From Cladopsammia gracilis (lineage: Eukaryota; Cnidaria; Anthozoa; Scleractinia; Dendrophylliidae): DNA of 64,000 nucleotides. The notes beneath the pieces are model-generated. The model was not told the origin of the DNA. It ran no database searches and saw only the letters and a program-made list of their open reading frames with translations. Below are positions 22,438-33,344 of this stretch, in pieces; positions within the stretch are counted from its first letter, which is position 1; each line of letters begins with the position of its first letter. Position numbers and translations under genes: made by a program. The stretch is from NCBI GenBank assembly GCA_022457155.1, contig JAJGOT010000029.1, positions 1,251,501 to 1,315,500 on the forward strand, written 5' to 3'.

Positions 22438-23965
22438 TAACCGATGTTCAAACGAAAGAAAACAAACGAAATCCTACGATGTGACTATTCAAATGAAACC
22501 TCTTCGGCAGTTCGTTTGTATGGTTCTTTTTCAATATTTTACAATTTGAGAGTCAAAGGGGTAAAGGCGTGGTCACTCTAAGCTGTCTAAGGAATTTTCA
22601 TTTACATTTCAGAGAAATAAAATCTCTAAATGATCAGTGCTCTGAGCGGAAATTTTAGTCGGCATCAGTGACTCCTATATGATAACGATAATAGATTGAA
22701 CGGGTAGAAAACACAGTAGGATATTGACTACAACAAAAACAAAGAGGATGAAATTTAAAATAAATATTAAAACTAACGAAAAAAAAATGGCGAGATCATT
22801 TAAATCAAAGAGGTAGTTGACTGGATGTTGCAACACATATTTCTAGGGTTTGATAAAGTAGTCGGGTTTACCCAACAGAAAGGAGTGGGGAACATTCTTG
22901 CAGGCACCATTTTCACACTGTGCGTCAAGTATGACAAACGATTTTTATTCAAATATGTTACCTCTTTAATCATAGTTAGTTGAGAGACTGGTCATGAAAC
23001 CTTGCAGACTTCAGTGGCGATAACAAAGGAGCTACAAGTTTTGTTCAAAGTACTACAACCGTGCACACCTTCTGTTTTTCGCTGAAAGGCTATGGCTGAA
23101 TAACTTACCGTCATTGTCTCTCTCCAACATAGGTCATTTGCTCCAACTCCAAATCTGTTGTGGTTGTGCAAGGTCAAGGCCGAAAAACGCTAACAAAAAA
23201 AAAACAACGAACAACGAACTTTTTCAGGTTTCATAACCATTGCATTTTATTAACAATAACCACTGCGCTTTAATTAAACAACAACAACAAAACCTAACGA
23301 TATTTAACAACCAACCTGGACCAAAGGAGTCTACTTTCCACAAAACAACATAGCATATAAATTGAATGAATGGAACCCGTGCACTGTAGTTTAAAAAATA
23401 TCAATACAAATGTCTTTTAATATAAAAAAGCCTTTTCCATCGATTTTATTGCCTCTCAACCTCTTGAATCAAAACTCCACTAAACAGTTTGAAATGGTCT
23501 TCCGTCAATCATGCCTTGTATTGACCGTTAAATTTACTCGTGAGTGATATACAAGATCTCAGATATTTAAAGGTTAAAAAAATGGTGCAAGTGGTTCATC
23601 TGCTCGTATGACGCTTCCAAGTCCTGAATATTGCAATATTTCTTTACATAGGCCAGTTATCTGTTCAGAACATTCGAAGTATACCAGAAATACGACTACC
23701 GTTAATTACCAAGCACGGTCTAACAGAGTAAGACTGTTGCCGTTGTTACCTTCAAAGACTTCGCTAAACTTCCTGTTCGTAAAATTCGAGGAATAGCACG
23801 TCTAATGCAAACCGCTCAGTGAAGTTTGATGCAAAACATCGCCTAGCAATGAGTCAGTGGTAGTGACATATGCAGTTGATAAACGTCTCTTCCGAGATTA
23901 TTCCCTTATTTTAAACATTGAACAAGAATCCATTTTCAATTTACTGCCTTTTTTCAAACCCATTG
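22438..23965. other. 3' flank of ZNF-B, non-coding
   Basis: Conserved in units C and D (about 38,433-40,636 and 45,484-47,798). It includes GAAACCTCTTCGGCAGT and GATCAGTGCTCTGAGCGGAA. Frames in this region are not conserved between copies. Confidence 0.6.
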
Positions 23966-25264
23966 TCACTCCAGACTCATGTGACAATGAATGTGTTCAG
24001 TAAGAAGCTCCTGACTACTTAATTCGTCATGAAAAATCCAACAGCTGAATGTGTTCAACTGGTTTGCAGCGTGTTCAGCAGTGGAAGATAACAGTTGAAG
24101 CTCAGTCTCTTTTGAGTGAGCGGCTTCAGCCTCGTATGTCAGAGAAGTATTCCCTGAGTGCGCTCTTTTGTGTTGATTTAATGAATGTAATCGGTTAAAA
24201 CACTCGCCGCAGTGCTTACATTGATAACGTTTCTGCCTTGTGTGGAGCCTTTCGTGTCTCTTGCAATGTGATCCATCGCTGAAGCACTTATCACAATACT
24301 TGCACTTATAAGGTTTTTCTCCTGTATGTGTCCGTTCATGCGTTTTGCACTGCGATGAGTTTCTAAAGTATTTATCACAATACTGGCACTTAAAAGGTTT
24401 TTCTCCTGTATGTATCCGTTCATGCTTTTTGCAATCCGATGTTGTGTTAAAGTGTTTATCGCAATACATGCACTTATTAGGTTTTTCTCCTGTATGTGTC
24501 TGTTCGTGACTCTTAAAAGCTGATCCATCGCTGAAGCACTTATCACAATACTTGCACTTATAAGGCTTTTCTCCTGTATGTCTTCGTTCATGCGTTTTAC
24601 AATCCGATGATTGGCTAAAGCACTTATCACAGTACTTGCACTTATAAGGTTTTTCTCCTGTATGTGTCCGTTCATGCCTTTTGCAATCCGATGAGTTGGT
24701 AAAGCATTTATCACAATACTTGCACTTATAAGGTTTTTCTCCTGTATGAGTCCGTTCATGCTTTTTGCAATCCGATGTTTTGTTAAAGTGTTTATCGCAA
24801 TACGTGCATTTATTAGGTTTTTCTCCTGTATGTGTCCGTTCGTGACTCTTAAAAGTTGATCCATCGCTGAAGCACTTATCACAATGATTGCACTTATAAG
24901 GTTTTTCTCCTGTATGTATCCGTTCATGCTTTTTGTTATTCGATGACTGGCTAAAGCACTTATCACAATACTTGCACTTATAAGGTCTTTCCCCTGTATG
25001 TGTCCATTCATGTTTTTTGTAATCCGATGACTTATCACAATACTTGCGCTTGTGAGGTTTCTTTTCTAGGCACGTAGGTTTACCTGTCCTGCATGTTGAT
25101 GCATGATTGAAGTGTCCATCACAGTGTTTAGACCCATCAAGTCTCATTCTTGTGTGTTTGACTTCAAAATTCATGGAACACGATGAGTTCTTGCACTTGG
25201 AACGCTTTGTTACAGTGTCTGTTTTCTTTTCTTGGTTGTTTCCTTCTTTTTGTGTCAGGGACAT
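23966..25264 (-). CDS. C2H2 zinc-finger protein, ten fingers (ZNF-B)
   Basis: An intact frame of 432 residues, a tandem paralogue of ZNF-A and ZNF-D. The basic N-terminus ends in a degenerate finger lacking its first Cys. Ten full 28-residue fingers follow, mostly with TGEKP linkers, and the last is YQCKHCGECF with a Leu helix. The C-terminal atypical finger is damaged: the second Cys is Phe (CWIF where ZNF-A and ZNF-D have CWIC), so that module probably no longer binds zinc. Helix position 4 is Cys in seven fingers, Phe in two and Asn in one. Contact residues (-1,2,3,6) include Q-S-N-K, D-S-T-S, K-S-D-K, N-S-D-R, Q-S-D-T and D-S-H-R, clearly different from ZNF-D. Internal finger blocks recur (SDGS, then NKTS/NTTS), which suggests duplication within the array. 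A nuclear DNA-binding role is inferred. Confidence 0.84.
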   Translation of the reverse strand: MSLTQKEGNNQEKKTDTVTKRSKCKNSSCSMNFEVKHTRMRLDGSKHCDGHFNHASTCRTGKPTCLEKKPHKRKYCDKSSDYKKHEWTHTGERPYKCKYCDKCFSQSSNNKKHERIHTGEKPYKCNHCDKCFSDGSTFKSHERTHTGEKPNKCTYCDKHFNKTSDCKKHERTHTGEKPYKCKYCDKCFTNSSDCKRHERTHTGEKPYKCKYCDKCFSQSSDCKTHERRHTGEKPYKCKYCDKCFSDGSAFKSHEQTHTGEKPNKCMYCDKHFNTTSDCKKHERIHTGEKPFKCQYCDKYFRNSSQCKTHERTHTGEKPYKCKYCDKCFSDGSHCKRHERLHTRQKRYQCKHCGECFNRLHSLNQHKRAHSGNTSLTYEAEAAHSKETELQLLSSTAEHAANQLNTFSCWIFHDELSSQELLTEHIHCHMSLE

Positions 25265-25443
25265 GTCAAAACAATCGAAGTAATGTAAAGTTGTTCTCTT
25301 TCAAATAATCTCGATGACTTCTGCATTCCTGAAGAGTAAAAATGTTACATCACTAAGGCATTACATTCAAGAGGTAAACTACTGTAAAGGGGTTAATAAT
25401 AAAAGCGAACGATCTGTAAGGGTCTATGGCCTCAAGCAAGGCA

Positions 25444-25872
25444 TTGGGTAGGGTAGGGGTAGGGTAGGGTGTAGTGTAGTAGGGTGGAGTGGTGTAGTGT
25501 AGTAGGGTAGGGTAGGGTAGGGTAGGGTAGTGCAGTGCAGTGCAGGGTAGGTTTTTCTGAGACATCCAACTCTGAAAATTGGTTTACAATTTGAAAGTTC
25601 AGAAAAAAAAGTATTCTTTGTCTTCTTCTCTGAAAATAGCCAGGGATCACCACACTAGCTACTGTGGTGTAGTGTGATGTAGTGTGGTGTAGTGTGGTGT
25701 AGTGTGGTGTAGTGTAGTAGGGTAGAGTAGGGTAGGGTAGGGTAGTGCAGTGCAGTGCAGTGCAGTGCAGTGCAGTGCAGGGTAGGTTTGTGAGACATCC
25801 AACTCTGAAAATTGGTTTATAATTTAATAGTTCAGAAAAAAAGTATGCTTTGTCTTCTTCTCTGAAAATAGC
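25444..25872 (+). repeat. G-rich GGGTA/TGCAG repeat, tandemly duplicated segment
   Basis: The plus strand carries runs of GGGTA (four or more G-triplets in series near 25,505-25,530) followed by TGCAG repeats. A segment including GGTTT and GACATCCAACTCTGAAAATT is repeated about 225 bp later. The pentamer is not the animal telomere hexamer. The G-runs could form a G-quadruplex. Confidence 0.8.
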
Positions 25873-28250
25873 TAGGGATCAGGGGCATTCCTGGCAATTT
25901 TCATGTTGTCTCCAAAAAGTGGAGAATTCTTTAACTTAATTTATTTTTTTTTTAGTCTTTGAAAAGCACTGTAGTTGAAGTACCAGTCATATGTCAAGAT
26001 CTACAAAATGCTTTAAGCTGATCATTATTTTTATAAACCTATGCACTGACTGGACATTTCTTGTGCCACACAAATCATCTGAGAGATGAATATGTGCAGT
26101 TTAAGAATACTTTCTTAACCAAATCTTTCTAGACTTTGAAACTGCTTGCCAGTTTGTCCAGAAAGTGCACAATGTGGCTCCCGTAAAGAGGGAATCTGAC
26201 TAATCAAATTGACCACTAAGTGGTGATTTGACCAAACATTTTAAAAAGTCAAACCTCCAGCAGTTTTCCAAGGAGGGGATGATTGCTTTTGCAATTGACC
26301 AGTGGCAGATCCTGGGACCCTCCCCCTGTTATCTCGCCAACAAAATAAAGCCTTATTTTTCCTGGGACCCCCCCTTACAATGGCGTCTGAATTCATCACT
26401 GTTAAATGACACAAAAAAATCCATGTTGGGCATTTGTCAAGTTGTCAGTCCTCACTGTTGGTGCTTTTTTAAAATCTTCCAACAGTGGGAAATTTCACAT
26501 GTTCTTCATCTTAAGTAAACTACCTGCTTATTTGATTTGATATGATAAGGAGGAATTACTTTCACATCCTTATTAACAGGACATTCAAATCATTCAAGAC
26601 TTTGTGTATACTATTTCTTGTACTAGACCAATCACAACCTCCATTCATGCTGTTGTTGTATTCTTTGATTCCCCTTCATGTTCACACATTCGCAAGTGGA
26701 AGGAACAATCATGGCTGCAACAATGCAGTCACTAGAAGATTTAAAAGGAAAAGATTATAGTTATATTGATTATTAATTTCTGTGAAATTAATAATCAAAT
26801 CAAATGCCATTTGAGGTTCTTAGCTCTGTCGTAAAAATTAAGTTAGATTTCTACAGTCAATGTGTATGTGACACTTAAGCTTGAATCATGCAGGGAAAGA
26901 TGAATGTAGATCTTTGACTTTTTCATTCGCATTGTTTGTCACAAAGAAAAAAATTAGCTTGATCAATATATTATTCTTAATGTTGCAAAATGTACTACCA
27001 TGGGTAATAGTCAAATATTTTGATTTTCTTGAAAATTTTATTTCCTCTGAGAGATACAAAGGACACTATTCTAGATTACTTTATGGAATTTTAATATTGA
27101 TTCATTTCGTTTTCTGAGAAAGTGTGGTTGGAGCTTCCTCCAGGTTGGTCTTTTAATAGAGTTTATTCACTCTACTTCAAAAGCATTTTAAAATTGACCT
27201 CAAGAGTCCCAGGGGCAGATCTCTTTCTGTAAGCCTTGGGTGGGGAATAGAACATCAAGTGAAGGGTGTGGTAACAGGTAAAATTAAGCCATGCGTATAA
27301 CAAGAGGATTTGTGTTGCGTTAAGAGCCTTCAGCAGATGAGAACAGCATAGCGCTGAGTTGGAGAAAGGAAGAAACGATTTTACCTGCTTGTTATTTATG
27401 CACTTATCATTGGCTTTCCCGGGGGTTGACCCCCAAACATCCCGGGAACATGAGGGGAATAGAACATTTTTGACAATTTTTTCACCCTACTGGGTTTGGA
27501 CATTGGTTAGTTTTGGAAACAAATACGCCAGACCCCCGGGATGCACTCCTGGGATTTGCACAAACAAAAACCAAAGATAAAAACAAATTGCTTCCTTGTC
27601 CAAGGGGCACATTTGCGAAAGCCTACTATTACAGAATGGTGGCAACAGATTTTGTGTATCAAATGCCCTGCAGGTATTTTAAGTCTAAAAATACAATAAT
27701 AGCTTTGATAACTAGCTTTTGAGACTTTTGAAAACATAGAAAGGGATTGGTCATGAGATTTGTGAAAGCCTCCAAGTTACTGAAATACTCAGATTTTTTC
27801 AGCTTAACTTGTCAATGAATTTTTGGGCTAAGGCAAAATGATCACTTTTCTCAAACATAAAATTCCAATTGTTGAACAATTTGTGTTACTTGAATGGGAA
27901 TATATTGAATAACAATTTACAACAACTGATGATACATATGAGTGAAATCTGTGTTACTAGCAATGATGCTTATAACCTATCAATTGCTAAGAAACCTGAA
28001 AAACTAGCCTTGCATCTGCCGGTGCAGCGCTTTCAGTTATCCACTAAGCTATCAGGCCAATTGGAGAGCTGGTTTTTTTTTTATTCTCAGGTTCATAATA
28101 AAGTGTGATAAGGAGGGGCCAAGCTGTCACATTTGGTACCATGGACACTGCATCAAGATTAGTGCAAGAAGAGCAAAAAAAATTTGTCTGTTATTACTGC
28201 ACATATACAGCAAAAATAATGGTATGCTGAATAGGATGGACACAACCAAC
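25873..28250. other. 5' flank of ZNF-B, non-coding
   Basis: Shared in pieces with unit C (41,210-43,330) and unit D (49,620-50,400). A terminal-inverted-repeat element begins at 27,400. Frames at 26,228-26,518 and 27,359-27,580 are not conserved in register with their paralogous copies, so I call no gene. Confidence 0.6.
27400..28250. mobile_element. DNA element inserted in both units B and C (left end kept)
   Basis: GCACTTATCATTGGCTTTCC at 27,400 is the reverse complement of the sequence ending at 43,470 in unit C. Both lie at the same place in the unit, just before the block that reads ACCATTGAGACTAACCC in unit A. Units A and D lack the insertion. Copy B kept the left terminus and copy C the right one. 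Inside is a tRNA-like box A (TAGCTTAGTGG on the minus strand, near 28,040). Confidence 0.55.
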
Positions 28251-28308
28251 CTTTGTTAAAACATAGGCAAAACCATGCTAAAAGAGAAAACACAACATAT
28301 CAGGCCAC

Positions 28309-28450
28309 AGCTGTTCAAAAGGTGGATAATGCTATCCACCGGATAAATCACTATCCAGTGGATAACACAATTGGTTTTGCTAATGACTATCCACTGGATA
28401 GTGATTTATCTGATGGATAGCGCTATCCTCCTTTTGAACAACCGGGGCCT
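28309..28450. mobile_element. Short palindromic MITE (GGATAGCGCTATCC family), copy 2
   Basis: Same family as 20,383-20,526: CTGTTCAAAAGGTGGATAAT at the left, AGCGCTATCCTCCTTTTGAA at the right, ends AGGCC and GGCCT. Confidence 0.78.
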
Positions 28451-30473
28451 GATCTATAAAGACCTACAGTCCAAAAAAAACATAAGTAACAATAGAATAA
28501 GCACAGGACCGGGAACGAAACTGCTGCTAGTGAACGCATGATCTGTAAAAGATCTAATCAGCAAAAAATATCAGCCAGCAATTCGATCACTTTTCACTGA
28601 AAAAATAGTAAAAAGAGTTGCGAAAATGTTCAAATTAAGTCTGTTTTCATAGTGCTAGACAGAACAGCTTTCCCATGTTTGTGAGTGAAGGAACGACATA
28701 GTCACATGATCATCTTCGACAGGTTTTAAGAATGTAAATATCGTTTATTTTAATTTATGTAAGAAAATCACCCAATGCGAGTAAGTGTCTTCACACATTC
28801 GTCGCCCACGAGAAATAATAGTGTACAGTGCACATTTTGATATACGTATTTAATTAATTACTTCTTTACAGTGTAAAACAAGAACAACTGTTACTGCAAC
28901 AGAAAACCTTGGAATCCTTGGATATCTCAAAATTTACCAGCTACCAGCTCGAGCTCACACACAAAAAACACTGGCAGTGTAACAGCAACACGTAACAAAT
29001 ATATAGTCTATTTAAAATAATGAATGAAGCCGATTGGAATCATTTCAATGTCACAGAAAGTTTCTCCATTATCAGTGTCTTTTCTACATCAATTTTTCTT
29101 ACCACAATTTTCTCAGTCCTAGAGCCCCCCTATCACCCCAATTCAGGGCTCGAAATTGCGACCAATATGGTCACATTTGCGACTTAATTTTTGTGTTTGC
29201 GACTAAAACTTCTGGAGGAGTTGCAAATTTGCGAGTAGTTTTCACCTTGGCCAATAACGAACTAAAAAGCCTAGCAGTCGCTACTTTGCAACTATTTTTG
29301 CTGAAATAAATAAAGAAATGAAAAAGTATATTGTTGTGTGCCTTGATTATCGTAGACATTTGAAGATATGGGGTAAAATTGTACGTAATTTACCCGCAAT
29401 GTTATGACGCAACGCTATTTCCTCGATCGCGTTCGCCATTGCAGCGGTTTCTTATTCATACGTATTGCAGGCTCATATTTTTGTTTGTTAAACCGCTGGA
29501 TTAGAGCTGTCATCGCGGCCAATCGCAGCAATCGGCCGATCGCAGCAATCGTCCAAAGTGTCATCAATTTCGCAACGGTGACAGACATTTAAGAGGATAT
29601 GTTCCAAGATTGTATCCTTTCTGGAAGCTAATTTCACCAAAAAATATAATTTTGAAATGTATACTAGTTTTAAGATCGAGAAAAATGTCTTGATCGTTAC
29701 GATTGTGGCGACCAAATTTATAGTATTGCATGTTTCGTTCTGTACACAGTCATCATTAGAGATAACGTGAAAGCTGTTGAAGAAATAAAATCAGAGTCTT
29801 GTTAATCATTTGTTAGTCAAAGTTATTTTTCGGAAAAATATCAACAGGCTGCTAAAAAAAAAATGACATAATGTCTAGAAAACGACAACAAAAAGCTATG
29901 CGAAAAAATCGGTAGGAAGTCGGATAGAAGTAAAAGTGAGACTAGTTCCCAGGATGGTGAAGAGAACGCCTTGTTGTTTTTATATCGATCCGCTCGAGCT
30001 GTTGGAGGTAAGCGAGGGATTTCTCGATTGTTTGGAAGGAAAATGGGCTGAAAATAGCCTAAAACGTTTCTCGAAATCTTCTTAATCAATAGAAATACCT
30101 GATTTAATTAAAATTTTAAGCAAATATTTCAGTATTGTGCGGAATTTTAGGAATTGTGCGGGTTTGACCAAATTGTGCGGTCCTCACCCGTGCACCCTGT
30201 CAGAACCCCTGCAACTCACACAAGATCTTTACAAAAAGAGAAAAAGAAAATAATTTAAAAGTTAAACTTGATTATAAAATAGATTATAAATATAGAAAAG
30301 AAAAACCAAAGAAAAAACTTAACAGGTAGAATTCGTGAGTTTGGAGCATCCAAATAGCTAGAGCTAATATTCGAGTGGATGACCCAAAAGGAAAACTGAG
30401 TGCATAGAAAAATAAGATTTAAATTACATAAATTAGGATAAAGAGTATTTCTTCATGAACTAATAATATTAAT
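28451..30473. other. Insertion block in unit B, mostly repeats
   Basis: Absent from unit C, so it arrived after duplication. It includes a suspected repeat from GGGCTCGAAATTGCGACC (29,152) to GTGCACCCTG (near 30,200). The sequence 30,240-30,473 is probably the 3' UTR of the LINE that follows. No gene is supported. Confidence 0.45.
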
Positions 30474-30545
30474 TTAAGTATTTAATGTATCAATAAAGTC
30501 ATCGTAATTATTGATCATTGAGTTCTTAATAGTTTTACGAAGTAA

Positions 30546-31769
30546 GGCCCAGTTTAGACGTCGTACTTCACAAGAGCCGACTCAAATTCGAATTTAGACC
30601 GACCCAAATTAATTAATCTGGCTGAATTGATTCAGACGCCGAACTTAATTCAGCCGAAATTAATTCCTTGAAAAACATCCCTTGAAAATATGACGGATGC
30701 TGGCAACAAAATGTAAACAAACAGTTGTGCCAGGGCAGGAAAAAACCCAGGTCCGATTGCCCGGGGCAAGTGAATTTTGCTCTTGGGCAAGTGAAAAGAG
30801 AAGTTTGGTGGTCCGATGGGCAAGTGAAATTAGCTTCAGTAGTCTTGTGAGTCTGTCTGAAAATATCAGCTTGATAAATGATAATTTCATGTCAGAAACT
30901 ATTTCAAAACCTAACACTGCAAGATGAGCGAAACAAGGAGTTGAAAGCATGGATAAAATTAAGATCCAAACGTACTTTGTTCGCATTTGTCCTCCAATCC
31001 GATCCTCCGATAAACCATATTGGCCGCCAGAAGCCTGGCACTACTAATAAAGTACGTGGTAAATTCAAGATGGCGATGAACAACGAAAACATTCTGCGTT
31101 TCTTTTAGTACATGAACTAATGTACTGTAGTTGAAAAGGCATGTTGCGTTCCCATTGGGCAAGTAATATTTAAGTGGGGACAAGTGAAAAGGGAAATTTA
31201 CTGGCCCACTGGGCAAGTGGATTTCAAAATTTTTTTCCTGCCCTGTGTGCACGTTCTCTGCTTTTATGGCATCATTTGCACTGTGACAAGGTTCGCAAAT
31301 ACCCTGCGCTTCTACCAGCCATCCAACCCGAGGCATCTTCATCTTTCTCAATAACCAAACAGTTGTTGCAAATAGGAATATTACATTTCAAACATTTATA
31401 ATTCGTCGTGCTAAAACACGAAATACACATGTCAGCTTTGCTGGAACTCGTAATAACTCGTAAAAGGTTTTGCCTGCCAGGCCGCCATGTTTTTTTTCTT
31501 CAACACTCTTCTATTCATGCTTTGAGGGAAAACCACTGGAAACAATACATTATAATAATTTATGCATTCGATTCGGCTCATGTGAAGTACGGCGTCTGTA
31601 TCAAAGCCGGTCAACAGCTGTTATTCCCGGCTGAGCCAGGCGGGAAAAATTGCTGAGCCGATCCAAATTAAATCGGCCGTTCTGAATTGATTCAGATGCC
31701 GTACTTCACATGAACTTAATTCATTGAATTCAATTTGGCTCATGTGAAGTACGGCGTCTGAACCGGGCC
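30546..31769. mobile_element. Non-autonomous DNA element inside the LINE, TAA target duplication
   Basis: Terminal repeats of about 25 bp: GGCCCAGTTTAGACGTCGTA at the left against GGCCCGGTTCAGACGCCGTA read inward at the right. TAA flanks both sides (30,543-30,545 and 31,770-31,772). This fits PIF/Harbinger-type insertion. It splits the LINE tail and holds a further nested element. Confidence 0.75.
30731..31245. mobile_element. Nested GGGCAAGTG element, 5-bp target duplication
   Basis: CAGGGCAGGAAAAAA and its inverse TTTTTTCCTGCCCTG bound a 515-bp segment rich in GGGCAAGTG motifs. TGTGC occurs immediately on both sides (30,726-30,730 and 31,246-31,250). It lies wholly inside the element at 30,546-31,769. 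Confidence 0.68.
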
Positions 31770-32412
31770 TAAGGAGAGAAAAGGAATTGTTTAGTATCAA
31801 TTGATAGGGAATTCCAAAGGCGTGAACCAGTATAGGGAAGGGTACGAATTCCATATTGAGTAGTGTTAGCAGATTTTAAGAATATATTTTTATTGAGTGA
31901 TTGACGGGTTAAATAACAATGTATAGAGGAAATGCTTTTAAAGTAATCATCAAAGCAGGAGGGGTCATATAGTAAAACCACTGATAAACGAAAGATATAA
32001 CTTCGTGATTAATAATTTATATCATTGAATTTCAATAAATTGAGGGATTTAAAAATTGCTTCAGAGTGTGATTTTGGTTCAGAGAAAGTTATGATTCTAA
32101 TTGTTCTTTTTTGAATTGTTCTTTTTTCTAATTGTTCTTTTTTGAATTGTAATGTTCCTCATCGAAAATAAATGTAAATATTGGTTTTAAGTAACTAGGT
32201 TATGTCAGACCCCAGACCTGAACACCATAAATAAGAAAGGGGTAAACTAGGGAATTATAAAGCAAAACAAGAATATTAATATTAACATAATATCCCATTT
32301 TTGATAAAATACCAACAGTTTTCGACAATTTTAGGCAAAGTTCGTCAATGTGAATTTGAATCAAAAATAATACCCAGATCAATACCCAAGCCTTCTGAGT
32401 TGGGCAAAGTGA

Positions 32413-33344
32413 TGGTACCATTGAGACTAACCCTTATGCTGCTAGGTTATTTTGAAAAAGATGCCTTACCTTTACATACGAAATCCTTAGAAGCCGAGAA
32501 CGACTTTAACCAGCGAAGTCAATGCGAAGAAACAGACAACTACGCAGAACTAACGCCACGTACAAGCAACAGCTATGTACAATGGACGCCGCCGAACGCC
32601 GCCATTACAAAGACTCGGCCCAGTCGCCCAGTCTTACTATCGGAGCGGCAAAGCCAAAATGAATTGTGGGACACCCTGATGGATTTCATGTCAAGAGGAG
32701 TTGAGATCGAGAGTCGAGGAATGTTTATACCGATCGATTATATGAACGAATTTACTGAAACAATAAAAATATGTTTATAAAAGGCTAAAAATATAAATCT
32801 TCTTTTCAGTCTCAACGAGAAAAAACGGTTCTCCGACCGTATAAGAGTATAAGATCGAGAAACGTTCCTTATCGAAAGGACCGAAAGGGGTCAAACCCTT
32901 GAAGGTCCTTGAACACAAAGGTATTTAACAAGCGTGAAGAAATGTAAACTTCACATTTATATATGTTACATATCTTCTTTCATATTTTATCTTGTTATCT
33001 TATATTCTTTTGTTTGTCTACTATTTGAATATTTGTTACGTTTCATCTTATATTTTTGAAATGTAACATCTTTCCATTGTAATCTTATATCCTTTTGTTT
33101 GTTGGCGATTTAGTCATTCTATTCCATGAAGAAGTCAGGCCGTGCCTGACGAAATATTAGACAGAATATACTTATAATCCCAGTTGTTCTCCCAGTTGTA
33201 CATTGAGCCTTGCTTGATTAGTTACCTCTTTTAGAAGAAAAAGCATGGAGCTTTATTTCTGGAAAAAGAAAACTGTCTGTCTATAAATGTGGTTCTGTAT
33301 ATAATGGTAACTGGAATCAGTATTTCTTTTATGCTATTTTATAG
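32413..33344. other. Unit B tail and start of unit C, non-coding
   Basis: Holds the shared anchors TTATGCTGCTAGG, CGGCCCAGTC and AAATGTAACATC, then the decayed hairpin GTCAGGC-CGT-GCCTGAC at 33,133-33,149. The frame at 32,301-32,780 overlaps the LINE junction and is not kept in the other copies. Confidence 0.6.

Larger units (their letters stand above)
30474..32412 (-). pseudogene. LINE non-LTR retrotransposon, 3' fragment, interrupted
   Basis: On the minus strand, 32,412 to about 32,210 encodes a reverse-transcriptase C-terminal region (HIDELCLKLSKTVGILSKMG, then LLYNSLVYPFLIYG) after a frameshift. The segment 31,981-31,790 encodes TRQSLNKNIF and GSRLWNSLSIDTK, typical of the end of CR1/L2-like ORF2. 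The frame then jumps a 1.2-kb DNA element and resumes as LRKTIKNSMINN, ending at a stop at 30,474-30,476. The 5' part is missing at the junction with unit B sequence at 32,412. It is dead: truncated, frameshifted and interrupted. Confidence 0.78.
20860..33058. repeat. Segmental duplication unit B
   Basis: A 12.2-kb unit with anchors in this order: AAATGTAACAT, ACTCAAAATTCCA (20,910), minisatellite (21,314), ATGTTCAAACGAAA (22,443), GAAACCTCTTCGGCAGT (22,496), GTCTAATGCAAACCGCTCAG (23,800), ZNF-B, 5' flank, GGCTGCAACAATGCAGTCAC (26,712), TTAGCTCTGT (26,819), TTATGCTGCTAGG (32,433) and CGGCCCAGTC (32,616). Units C and D repeat this order. Extra material in B includes the minisatellite expansion and a LINE/MITE complex at 28,250-32,412. 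Confidence 0.8.

Noticed and set aside
25444..25530. Telomere or interstitial telomere repeat
   Set aside because: The unit is the pentamer GGGTA mixed with TGTAG and TGCAG, not TTAGGG. It is also embedded in a duplicated gene flank.
26228..26518. Frame matching a similar frame at 49,965-50,237
   Set aside because: Both come from the duplicated ZNF 5' flank, but the frames diverge by indels, so shared ancestry of DNA explains the similarity better than a conserved protein.
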